From positions 62,001 through 126,000 of the forward strand of contig CAJTAT010000009.1 in NCBI GenBank assembly GCA_910574475.1: a stretch of DNA of 64,000 bases. Direction: 5' to 3'. This DNA comes from Clostridia bacterium. GTDB taxonomy: Bacteria > Bacillota > Clostridia > Lachnospirales > Lachnospiraceae. The position numbers were made by a program, and so were the translations under genes. The notes below the pieces were generated by a model, which saw only the letters and a program-made list of their open reading frames with translations, was not told the DNA's origin and did not search any database. Each line of letters begins with the position of its first letter. The stretch's first letter is position 1. Of the stretch, positions 43,467 to 51,484 are shown piece by piece.

Positions 43467-44567
43467 TTGAAACGGCTTTCGCTCATGTTGAAACCTGCCT
43501 CTTCTTTGTGCAACATGCGCTGTCAATATTGTTTTTATTGTGATGTAAGTAGTCTGCGGGATCAGTCTGACTTTGGCATTATGACACCGGAAACGCGCAG
43601 GCTCATACTGGAGCATACTTTTTCCCAGTTAGCTCCAAAGGATTCCATTACGATTGCATTTCAAGGGGGAGAGCCTACCCTGGCTGGACTTGACTGGTTT
43701 GAACAGTTCACCGAGGAGGTTTCCCACCTGGCACAGCCTGGAATTCAAATCTCCTATGCCCTGCAGACGAATGGGACTTTGCTGGACGATGGGTGGCTTC
43801 GGTTTTTGAAAAAATATAGTTTTCTGGTGGGTCTGTCCCTGGACGGTCCCAGAGAATTTCATGATGCCAACCGTCTGGATACAGCCGGCAAGGGTACCTT
43901 CCACAGAATTATGACTGTGAAGGAAAATCTGGACCGTTTCCAGGTTCCCTACAATGTCCTGATGGTACTGACGAATTCTATGGCCCGCCATCCCCAGCAG
44001 GTGTGGAATTTTCTTGTTAAACAAAAGATTGCCTATGTTCAGTTTGTTCCCTGCCTCGCTCCTCTTGAATCTGAGAAGACGCCATTTGCTCTGACCCCAA
44101 AGCGATATGCTGACTTTTACACCCAGCTTTTTGATCTCTGGTATCCGCAAGTTTGTCAGGGGCGCTTCCGAAGTGTGAAGCTCTTTGACGATCTCCTGAA
44201 TCTTCTTGCTCTCGGAGAGGAGAGCGCCTGTGGGATTACGGGAAAATGCCGCGGCCAACTGATCGTGGAAGCAGACGGAAGTGTCTATCCCTGTGATTTC
44301 TATGCCCTGGATGAGTGGCGTCTTGGAAATCTCCGGGAAAATACCATTCGTGAAGTATATGAAGCGCCTCAAATGTCCCTTTTTTGTTCACGACCCAGAG
44401 AACTTCCCGAAGAATGTAAGTCCTGTCCTTATAACTCTGTCTGCGGCTGTGGCTGTCCCCGGATGTTCCGTGAGGTATTCCACTCGCCTCAGGACGGTTT
44501 CTGTGGACACCGTGCTTTTCTGGATTCTGCCATTACACGCTTACAAGGCCTTACCCGGCTTCTGTAA
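43467..44567 (+). CDS. anaerobic sulfatase-maturating enzyme (radical SAM, SPASM)
   Basis: 366 aa. Installs formylglycine in sulfatases without oxygen. The radical SAM motif is Cys15, Cys19, Cys22 (LCNMRCQYCFYC), AFQGGEPTL follows, and the SPASM region has the Cys clusters CGITGKC..., YPCDFY, and CKSCPYNSVCGCGCPRMF, binding two auxiliary clusters. The Asp in PCDFY is the proposed catalytic base. The start is TTG at 43467, 6 nt after AAGGAGGGA, a rare start that may limit expression. A TATAAT at 43413 lies upstream. It converges with the operon that encodes a Cys-type sulfatase, its likely client. Confidence 0.93.
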   Translation: MKRLSLMLKPASSLCNMRCQYCFYCDVSSLRDQSDFGIMTPETRRLILEHTFSQLAPKDSITIAFQGGEPTLAGLDWFEQFTEEVSHLAQPGIQISYALQTNGTLLDDGWLRFLKKYSFLVGLSLDGPREFHDANRLDTAGKGTFHRIMTVKENLDRFQVPYNVLMVLTNSMARHPQQVWNFLVKQKIAYVQFVPCLAPLESEKTPFALTPKRYADFYTQLFDLWYPQVCQGRFRSVKLFDDLLNLLALGEESACGITGKCRGQLIVEADGSVYPCDFYALDEWRLGNLRENTIREVYEAPQMSLFCSRPRELPEECKSCPYNSVCGCGCPRMFREVFHSPQDGFCGHRAFLDSAITRLQGLTRLL

Positions 44568-44580
44568 CCCATATGTGCAT

Positions 44581-44608
44581 AAAAAGGGCTGCCATAAATC
44601 TGCAGCCC
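44581..44608 (-). terminator. terminator of the sulfatase operon
   Basis: GGGCTGC (44586-44592) and GCAGCCC (44602-44608) form a stem; the minus strand continues TTTTTATG. It separates the operon from the convergent sulfatase-maturating enzyme. Confidence 0.75.
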
Positions 44609-44628
44609 CTTCCCTGTATTCGGAAAAT

Positions 44629-45984
44629 TTATGTATCCATTTCTTTCATAATCTCTTCTGTCAGCTCCTGTAAAAGCCCCAGATCCCACAGCATCTGCAG
44701 AATCGTATATCTGGCCCGTACCTCCTTGCAGTAGAGCAGTGTATCTTTTAAAAGCTGCCTGTCCACACCAATCTGCGAGGGACAGCAGGGGGCAGAAAGT
44801 TCTTCCATCAGCTTCGTAACTGTCTGGGAGGGTGGCAAACTTTCCAACAGTAACACCACTTTTTTCCAATTCTCTTCCAGCTTATTAATTCGTTTCAGGC
44901 GGCCTCCTGTCTCATTTTTCCCGGCATCCTGTTCCAGTTCAATTACACCTTGGGCTGCCGGACCGTATGCCCTTCTGATCTCTTGGCTCCACTGTGCAAA
45001 ATCATACTGTTCGGCTTCTCTGCGGGCTCTGTCAAAATCTATCTTATCCCGCTTTCTCAAGGCTTCTGTAAGCTTCAGGATTAGAATGGTTCCCACTCCC
45101 ACCTGATGGCCGTGAGGTGCAGGGCATCTACCTTGCTGCTCAAAAATCATTTCCCAGTAATGAGAAATATGATGCTCGCAGCCAGAGGCGGGCCTGGAAT
45201 TGCCCACCATGCTCATAGCCACGCCTGTGAACACAAGACCTTCCATAATATCACCCAGAACCTGAGGATCCCGCTCTTTAACGCTTCCTGCATTGTCCAG
45301 TACTTTCCTGGCACAAGTACTCACCATTTCCGTAATTGTCTCACAGTAGTATTCTCCATTGATAAGCCTGGACAGCTTCCAGTCACACAGACAGGTGAAT
45401 TTTCCAATCAGATCTCCAAGTCCTGCAGAGATCATAGAATAGGGAGCTCCTTTTAAAATCTCTGTATCTCCCACAATCAACTGAGGGGTTCGCACCTCAA
45501 AGGTTGTTTTAAGATGATTGACTGTGAGAGCGGAAATACTGGAGGCAAAGCCATCCATAGGAGCCGCAGTGGCCACAATGCAGTAGGGAAGCTGTAATTT
45601 AAAGCTAAAATAGCGGCACATATCATTAATAGATCCAGTTCCTACACCAACTACCACATCACAGTCTGAATTTTCATGAATCAGGAGTTCTCCAAGCGTG
45701 GACTCATCGTAAGATAGATGACTGATTACATGCATGTGTACCTCCAGGCCAGAGGACGTCAAAAGATCTCTCACCTTCTCCCCCGCAATTGAAACTGTCA
45801 CATTGTCACAGATGAGATAGATCTTTTTATATTGATTTTTCTTCAGCCATTCTGGCATCCGATCCAGCGCATCTTTGCTGATAAAAGCTGCTTTCAGAGC
45901 CGCCTTATGCATCTGTCCGCAGGAGCAGGAAAATGTCTGATTCAGACATTTGTCTAAAGTCAGTGTACTACTTAATTCTTGCAT
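44629..45984 (-). CDS. glycerol-1-phosphate dehydrogenase-like (AraM/EgsA family) enzyme
   Basis: 451 aa. Resembles the AraM/EgsA branch of iron/nickel polyol dehydrogenases: NAD site VVGVGTGSINDMCRY, PTAAPMDGFASS-like VATAAPMDGFASSISAL, and metal ligands in SAGLGDLIGK, SGCEHHISHYWE and PHGHQVGVGTIL. Known relatives reduce dihydroxyacetone phosphate to glycerol-1-phosphate. It has about 50-100 residues more at the C-terminus than compact members. In this operon the true substrate may be a polyol or sugar phosphate made by the adjacent kinase. ATG 45984 follows GGAGG and overlaps the kinase stop by 13 bp. Last gene of the operon. Confidence 0.8.
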   Translation of the reverse strand: MQELSSTLTLDKCLNQTFSCSCGQMHKAALKAAFISKDALDRMPEWLKKNQYKKIYLICDNVTVSIAGEKVRDLLTSSGLEVHMHVISHLSYDESTLGELLIHENSDCDVVVGVGTGSINDMCRYFSFKLQLPYCIVATAAPMDGFASSISALTVNHLKTTFEVRTPQLIVGDTEILKGAPYSMISAGLGDLIGKFTCLCDWKLSRLINGEYYCETITEMVSTCARKVLDNAGSVKERDPQVLGDIMEGLVFTGVAMSMVGNSRPASGCEHHISHYWEMIFEQQGRCPAPHGHQVGVGTILILKLTEALRKRDKIDFDRARREAEQYDFAQWSQEIRRAYGPAAQGVIELEQDAGKNETGGRLKRINKLEENWKKVVLLLESLPPSQTVTKLMEELSAPCCPSQIGVDRQLLKDTLLYCKEVRARYTILQMLWDLGLLQELTEEIMKEMDT

Positions 45985-46967
45985 TTTGAAACCTCCGTCT
46001 CTCCTTCTGTCTTTCTGTGAAGGCAGGGTACCTTTGCCAACCGGGCATAATCCTCCATAAAGCATCCCCGCAATTTATCTGAGGCCAGGATACCGCAATC
46101 CCAGAGCGCCTCCACACATCCGCCGTACACAGGCGGTGTATCTCCATAAATCATATGAGCTTGAGGAGAAGCCTTTCTCTGAATCGCTTCCACATAGTTG
46201 GGATACGCCTTCAGGATTCCCCCATTCATAACGACTGTAAAATCACTCTCAAAATATCTGGCGGCAGCAATGGTCAAATCTGCCAGGCTCTGGGCCCCTT
46301 TGTCCAGAAGTTCCATGCAGATTTCATCACCTGTACTGGCTCCTTCGAATACTACATGGGCTAAAGAGGCGATAAAGCTTCTTCCTCCCCTGTATATATC
46401 TTGAAATGCACTGTACAGATCTTTTCCCAATGCTTCGGCCATGGAGTCCGCCAGAACCGTATAGGCTCCCCGGCCGTCCAGGTAACGGTAGGCTGCCTTT
46501 AATCCATCCCGCGCCAGCTCAAATCCACTTCCACCTGTATCGATCAGGTATCCCAATCCGCCCACATCTCTGTGAGGCTTTCCCTCTCTTCGGATGAACA
46601 GTGAGGATCCTGTGCCGCAGACCATTCCACAGCCATCCACATGACCTAAAGCGCCAGAAATCATACTGAATCCATCCGCCTCAGCGCGTATCTTCCCCAG
46701 GGAAAATCGCTTGGACAGGCAGGTTTTTAGATCTACCTGAATCCTGTTCAATCCGGCAATCCCCGCATACAGCCCTGCCACTGGCCCTGGGGTCTTCTCT
46801 ATTAACTCCTCTACCACAGCGCAGACATGGGAGTAAGTATCCTCTGTCCCGTAATCCATAGGATTACATCCCCGTCTGACCGTATATTGTAAAATATGTC
46901 CGTTCTCATCGATCAGGACGGATTCTGTCTTCGTACCTCCGCCGTCTATGGCAATATAGTATTTCAT
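45972..46967 (-). CDS. BadF/BadG-type kinase, N-acetylglucosamine kinase-like
   Basis: 331 aa ASKHA-fold kinase: AIDGGGTKTESVLID (phosphate 1), CGTGSSLFIR, GYLIDTGGSGFELARDGLKAA (adenosine-type loops), VVMNGGIL near the end. Best-known relatives phosphorylate N-acetylglucosamine or glucosamine. It follows the transporter ATPases and overlaps the dehydrogenase, so it probably phosphorylates the imported and desulfated product. AAGGAG is 10 nt before ATG 46967. Confidence 0.85.
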   Translation of the reverse strand: MKYYIAIDGGGTKTESVLIDENGHILQYTVRRGCNPMDYGTEDTYSHVCAVVEELIEKTPGPVAGLYAGIAGLNRIQVDLKTCLSKRFSLGKIRAEADGFSMISGALGHVDGCGMVCGTGSSLFIRREGKPHRDVGGLGYLIDTGGSGFELARDGLKAAYRYLDGRGAYTVLADSMAEALGKDLYSAFQDIYRGGRSFIASLAHVVFEGASTGDEICMELLDKGAQSLADLTIAAARYFESDFTVVMNGGILKAYPNYVEAIQRKASPQAHMIYGDTPPVYGGCVEALWDCGILASDKLRGCFMEDYARLAKVPCLHRKTEGETEVSKCKN

Positions 46968-46996
46968 TGATGCACTACTCCTTTACTTCAAGCCCT

Positions 46997-47740
46997 TTAC
47001 CACCACTTAATCTTAGCTTCCACATAAGTTCGATACTCGATAAATTTGGAAGATGTAATATCCCGGGGCCTTGGCAGATCAAGCTCCAGACTTTCCTTCA
47101 CGCTTGCAGGCTTCTGGGACAAAATCAGCACCCGATCCGCAAGATAGCAGGCCTCCTCCACATTGTGGGTGATAAATACAATCGTACTCCCAAGCTCCTT
47201 CCAGAGGCGGATCACCTCGTCCTCCAGGTAGAATCTCGTTTTGATATCCATCTGCCCGTAGGGCTCATCCATCAAAAGCAAATCTGGCTTCAGGGCAAAT
47301 GCACGTCCAATCACAACCTTCTGTTCTGTGCTGGTAGATAGCTCATGAGGATAGGAATTGCGGTAGCGCACCAGTCCCATAAGGGACAAAATTTCCTCCG
47401 TTTTTTGGGAAATCTCTTCCTCAGGCCAATTTTTAAGTTCCATTCCAAACCGAATATTTTTCTCTACTGTCAGCCATGGCATGGCCGACGGTTCCTGAAA
47501 TACAAATGACAAGTTATGCTTTCTGGGATCCGCAGGCTCGCCGTCAATCAAAATTTCCCCAGATGTGGGCGGTATCAGGCAGGTCAATGTATTCAAAAAA
47601 GTTGTCTTCCCACAGCCAGTGGGGCCTACCACACATACAAACTCCCCACTTTTAATATCGAAAGTACAGTTTTTTAGCACCTCCAAATCCCCATAATTCT
47701 TGCAGAGGTTTTTAACCTCTACCTTTTTCTGTTCACTCAT
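46997..47740 (-). CDS. NitT/TauT-type ABC ATPase with degenerate signature motif
   Basis: 247 aa. Walker A GPTGCGKT (39-46), Q loop FVFQEPS, Walker B LLLMDEPYG with catalytic Glu159 and switch His192 (ITHNVEEA) are intact. The signature, normally LSGGQ, reads LSTST (134-138), so the composite ATP site that would use it should be defective. The other ATPase of the operon has the opposite pattern. Relatives import nitrate, sulfonates, thiamine precursors or bicarbonate. Starts 12 bp after that ATPase. Confidence 0.9.
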   Translation of the reverse strand: MSEQKKVEVKNLCKNYGDLEVLKNCTFDIKSGEFVCVVGPTGCGKTTFLNTLTCLIPPTSGEILIDGEPADPRKHNLSFVFQEPSAMPWLTVEKNIRFGMELKNWPEEEISQKTEEILSLMGLVRYRNSYPHELSTSTEQKVVIGRAFALKPDLLLMDEPYGQMDIKTRFYLEDEVIRLWKELGSTIVFITHNVEEACYLADRVLILSQKPASVKESLELDLPRPRDITSSKFIEYRTYVEAKIKWW

Positions 47741-47752
47741 GTCAAATCCCCC

Positions 47753-48523
47753 CTATTCCAAGGCCAGCTCTTCGTTGTCAGAAATCTCTGTTCGAATCCG
47801 CAAAAATTCAGGATCCACATAATTTCTGGGTCGGGACAGACAGCTCAGATCATATTCCTTTTTCACACGGGCCGGACGTTCCGTAAACTGTATAATCCGG
47901 TCTCCCAGATATACTGCCTCCTCGATATTATTCGTCACGAAGATGACCGTTCTCGTCTCCTGAGACCAGATCTTGAGAATCTCCTCCTGCATGGAATACC
48001 GGGTCTGTGCGTCCAGAGCGCCGAAGGGCTCATCCATGAGCAGAATTTCAGGGTTTGCCGCATAAGCCCTTGCAATTCCCACCCTCTGCTTCATACCTCC
48101 CGACAGAGCTTTGGGATAGGAATTTTCAAAACCTTTAAGCCCCACCAGTTCCAGATACTTTTGTGCTACTTTTCGCCGTTCCTCTTTGGGAACCCCTTTA
48201 TATTTCAAACCAATCTCTACATTTTCCATGGCTGTCTTCCACTCATACAGGCCAGTCCTTTGAAACACAAAAGCAATGGATGAGTTTGTCCCCGTAATTG
48301 GCTTTCCATCTAAAGTGATAGTACCTGAGGTGGCGTTTACCAGACCTGCAATAATGTTCAGCAGTACCGTTTTCCCGCATTGTCCGGGACCAAGAAGCAC
48401 GAGAAATTCATTCTTTCTTACATTGAGGGACACATCCTCAATGGCATCCATATCGCCTCTCGATGAGAAAAATGTCTTTGAAATGTGTGATGCTTCCAGT
48501 ATTACTTTCTTCTCCACGGACAC
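47753..48523 (-). CDS. NitT/TauT-type ABC ATPase lacking the switch histidine
   Basis: 256 aa. Walker A GPGQCGKT (45-52), Q loop FVFQRTG, perfect signature LSGGMKQRV (140-148), Walker B LLMDEPFGALD with Glu165. The switch His is replaced by Asn198 (FVTNNIEEA; usual FVTHDIDEA). Its own Walker site should hydrolyse ATP poorly, while its signature can serve the partner ATPase at 46997. Start is GTG at 48523 after GGAGAGGGG, overlapping the permease gene by 22 bp. Confidence 0.9.
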   Translation of the reverse strand: MSVEKKVILEASHISKTFFSSRGDMDAIEDVSLNVRKNEFLVLLGPGQCGKTVLLNIIAGLVNATSGTITLDGKPITGTNSSIAFVFQRTGLYEWKTAMENVEIGLKYKGVPKEERRKVAQKYLELVGLKGFENSYPKALSGGMKQRVGIARAYAANPEILLMDEPFGALDAQTRYSMQEEILKIWSQETRTVIFVTNNIEEAVYLGDRIIQFTERPARVKKEYDLSCLSRPRNYVDPEFLRIRTEISDNEELALE

Positions 48524-49302
48524 AGCCCCCTCTCCAAAAAGTCAAACCCATAGGCGAATACCGCCCCCAGCACGCCAATCATGAACATGCCCACAATGGC
48601 CAGTTCCAGGTCATTTGCATTGCTACCCTGCATGATCAAGTACCCGATTCCACTTCTGGCTGCCAGCATTTCTGAGGCAAGAACTACCATCCAGCCTCCT
48701 CCCACTGCCGTACGGATCCCTGCAAAGATTGCATTGAGAGAGCTGGGGAGCACCACGTCAAAAAGCATGTCCATACTTTTCGCTCCAAATACCTTTCCCA
48801 CATCAAAGTTAATCTCCGGCACCATAGTTACACCTGTATAGGAATTCACCACAATCGGCATAAACACGCCCATAATAATGATCATTATGCGGGAACCTTC
48901 TCCTGTTCCAAACCACAGAGTAAACAGGGGTACCCAGGCAATGGGAGGAACCGGCCGGATAACTTCAAACAAAGGCTTAAAAATTGCCCGGAAAATCTTG
49001 TTCCACCCCATAGCCACACCGAAGGGAACACCCACTCCAATGGAAATCAACAATGCTGTCAAAATACGCCTTACACTCATAAAGACATGGTAAATCATAG
49101 GTTTTTTCGCTATGGTTCCCGTCCAGATTGTAAAAAGCCTCTCCAATGCCTCATAGGGGGTCGGCAGCAATGTTCTGCCGCTGGCCGCTACTGCCTGCCA
49201 GAAAATCAAAAATGCAATCAGCAGAAGGCATGGGGATATATAATAGAAAATTTTATATGGAAGGCTGCGGTTCTCCATAAGAGGATTATTTTTTGTCTTC
49301 AT
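48502..49302 (-). CDS. NitT/TauT-type ABC transporter permease (second)
   Basis: 266 aa, about six helices, with the BPD_transp EAA loop in VFGAKSMDMLFDVVLPSSLNAIFAGIRTAVGGGW, typical of SsuC/TauC. Together with the first permease it probably forms a heterodimeric channel. ATG 49302 follows GGAGG by 8 nt and overlaps the first permease stop by 4 bp. Confidence 0.9.
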   Translation of the reverse strand: MKTKNNPLMENRSLPYKIFYYISPCLLLIAFLIFWQAVAASGRTLLPTPYEALERLFTIWTGTIAKKPMIYHVFMSVRRILTALLISIGVGVPFGVAMGWNKIFRAIFKPLFEVIRPVPPIAWVPLFTLWFGTGEGSRIMIIIMGVFMPIVVNSYTGVTMVPEINFDVGKVFGAKSMDMLFDVVLPSSLNAIFAGIRTAVGGGWMVVLASEMLAARSGIGYLIMQGSNANDLELAIVGMFMIGVLGAVFAYGFDFLERGLCPWRRK

Positions 49303-50138
49303 TTCTTCGGCCTCCATTTCAACACAATATTTTCCAGAAAAGAGATAATTCCTGAGGAAATGAATCCCATAATACCAATTACTACAATTCCGGCCATAAT
49401 AAGAGACACCTGTCCGAACATGCGGCCCATCTGAATCATATAGCCCAGTCCGCTGGCTGCAGCCAGCATTTCCGCCGCCACTACCGTTCCCCAGGCACTA
49501 CCCATTGCAACCTTTAAGCCTGCAAAAATCATTGGCATGGCTGACGGTATTCCCACTTTCAGGAAAATCTTAAAGCTTTTAGCTCCACATGTCTTAGCCA
49601 CATTGATATGTACCTGGGCTGTAGAGCGAATTCCCGTATACGTATTCAATACAATGGCCACAAAGCACCCCGAAAATATGATGACTGCCCGGGCCTCAGT
49701 CCCAATTCCCAGGAAAAGCAGTACAATAGGAATCCAGGCAAGGCTGGGGATCGGCCGCACAATCTCAAACAAAGGCCTAATAATCCTGTCGCACATTTTA
49801 TACCATCCCATAAATGCGCCAAGGGGGATCCCCACCAAAGCAGCCAAAAGAAATCCCAGCCACACTACAACAGCACTGGAATAAATGTGCTGCCAGAGAT
49901 ACCCTCCATCCGGCTGTTTGCTGGAGAATTTTTCAATAATCGTCTGCACGACTCCCAAAGGAGTGTCAAAAAACCGCGTACTCACCATTCCCAGAGTCAC
50001 CACTGTCTGCCAGATAAGCAATACCAAACACACACTACTGATACTGATGAGCAGATATTTCATTCTGGACCGTCTTATGGCACGAAGCTCCATTTCCCGT
50101 GCCTCCTGACGAATGTCTGCCAGAGATTTCTGTTCCAT
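49299..50138 (-). CDS. NitT/TauT-type ABC transporter permease (first)
   Basis: 279 aa, about six helices and a longer charged N-terminus (EQKSLADIRQEAREMELRAIRRSRMKY). EAA loop: CGAKSFKIFLKVGIPSAMPMIFAGLKVAMGSAW. Its similarity to the second permease shows duplication followed by divergence. ATG 50138 with GGGAGG upstream, 93 bp after the binding-protein gene. Confidence 0.9.
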   Translation of the reverse strand: MEQKSLADIRQEAREMELRAIRRSRMKYLLISISSVCLVLLIWQTVVTLGMVSTRFFDTPLGVVQTIIEKFSSKQPDGGYLWQHIYSSAVVVWLGFLLAALVGIPLGAFMGWYKMCDRIIRPLFEIVRPIPSLAWIPIVLLFLGIGTEARAVIIFSGCFVAIVLNTYTGIRSTAQVHINVAKTCGAKSFKIFLKVGIPSAMPMIFAGLKVAMGSAWGTVVAAEMLAAASGLGYMIQMGRMFGQVSLIMAGIVVIGIMGFISSGIISFLENIVLKWRPKK

Positions 50139-50231
50139 TCAGGCTGCCTCCCATTATCTTGATATAAATTCACTGCTCCTGGTCTCCAAGAGCAGTGATA
50201 TTTCATGTTCTTATCCGATCATTTCTTAGTT

Positions 50232-51398
50232 TTACTGAATATGATTGTTTGACTTATATAATTCAATTGCCTTTTCCAGATAAGTGGTATCCACTGCTTC
50301 CAGGACGGTGTCCTTTTGAGTTGCCTCATAGGAACCCATGGTTACATGGTAGTCAAAGAATTTTCCAAACTCTCTCTGGAGACCAGTCAGGCCGTCCTCT
50401 CCCACTTCGCACAATCCTTCATAGAAGGCCAGATCCCGAAAGCCTACAAGACCCATATTGGCTTTCGCTTCCTCCAGTGTTGTCTCTACACCAAACTCGT
50501 CCAGCATAACCTGTGAAAACCACTCGGCTGCCTGCTCCTGATTCGCCTCGTCATTCAGCCAAAGGAGAACTTCCAGGGCTCCTGCCAGGTATGTCACCAC
50601 AACATCCTCATTTTCCTCAAGGAACTCTTGATTGGCTATAATATTACCGGCCATTCCTGCATCCATTCCCTCCATAGTATGAACGCAGACATACGCATCG
50701 TCATTCTGGAGTGCTGTCGTATAAGTTGAGGATGGGAAGTATATATCTCCCTCTCCTGTAATAAATGCCTGATACCCTGTAGAAATATCCATATTAATAA
50801 TATTCACATCATCAGCCGTCAGCCCAAGCGCATCCAGAGTCAGCATCAAATCACAATAGTTCACTGTTCCAACGCCTACCAGTATATCTTTTCCCTTCCA
50901 ATTTTCAGCCGTTCCAAAGGTTCCTGGCACGCCGCAATCTCCCGCTGTGGCAATATCACTGTCCGCCCGGACAAAAGCCATATTAGAATAGTCATAGCCT
51001 GACAGGCCGATAATTTTCATATCATAATTCAAAATTCCATTGATAGCTGCTGTAGCTCCTATCCAGCCAACTTCCCAATCGCCGGATGGATTTGCCTCCA
51101 GCTGTGGCGGACCGGACACATAGTGAGTACGGGTAACATTTAATCCCATCTTTTCCCACGTGCCAAGCTGCTCACCTGCGATCAGTGTCACTGCTGTCTG
51201 AACCACATTCTGTCCGCTGGTGGGAAGATCCACAAGTTCCATAGGTGTATCCGACGTCTCCGTGTTCTCCTCCTGTTTTTCCTCTGGATTCTCCTGTACC
51301 TGTGTAACTGGTTCCTCTGAATCCTGTTTGCCTCCACATCCTGAAAGCAAACTAACTGTCATAACAACTGCCAACATTAATGCCCAATACCTTTTCAT
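50232..51398 (-). CDS. ABC transporter substrate-binding lipoprotein, SsuA/TauA-like
   Basis: 388 aa. Lipoprotein signal (lipobox LLSGC, Cys about 21), an acidic Glu/Gln/Thr linker, then a type II binding fold of the NMT1/SsuA class (GEQLGTWEKMGLNVTRTHYVSGPPQLEANPSGDWEVGWIGATAAING). This class binds small anions and ring compounds such as sulfonates, nitrate and thiamine precursors, not polysaccharides. AAGGAGG precedes ATG 51398, and a GCGGAACTT-like motif (CGGAACTT) lies just before it. Confidence 0.9.
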   Translation of the reverse strand: MKRYWALMLAVVMTVSLLSGCGGKQDSEEPVTQVQENPEEKQEENTETSDTPMELVDLPTSGQNVVQTAVTLIAGEQLGTWEKMGLNVTRTHYVSGPPQLEANPSGDWEVGWIGATAAINGILNYDMKIIGLSGYDYSNMAFVRADSDIATAGDCGVPGTFGTAENWKGKDILVGVGTVNYCDLMLTLDALGLTADDVNIINMDISTGYQAFITGEGDIYFPSSTYTTALQNDDAYVCVHTMEGMDAGMAGNIIANQEFLEENEDVVVTYLAGALEVLLWLNDEANQEQAAEWFSQVMLDEFGVETTLEEAKANMGLVGFRDLAFYEGLCEVGEDGLTGLQREFGKFFDYHVTMGSYEATQKDTVLEAVDTTYLEKAIELYKSNNHIQ

Positions 51399-51484
51399 TC
51401 CTTTTACTTCCTCCTTAAGTTCCGATGTTTCTTATTTTTGCTGTACAACCATATATGCAAAACGAAATTCCCTCTCGTTTTGTT

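Noticed and set aside
43629-44372. 247-aa open frame antisense to the sulfatase-maturating enzyme
   Set aside because: Shadow of a well-supported radical SAM gene; no ribosome site or recognisable motif.
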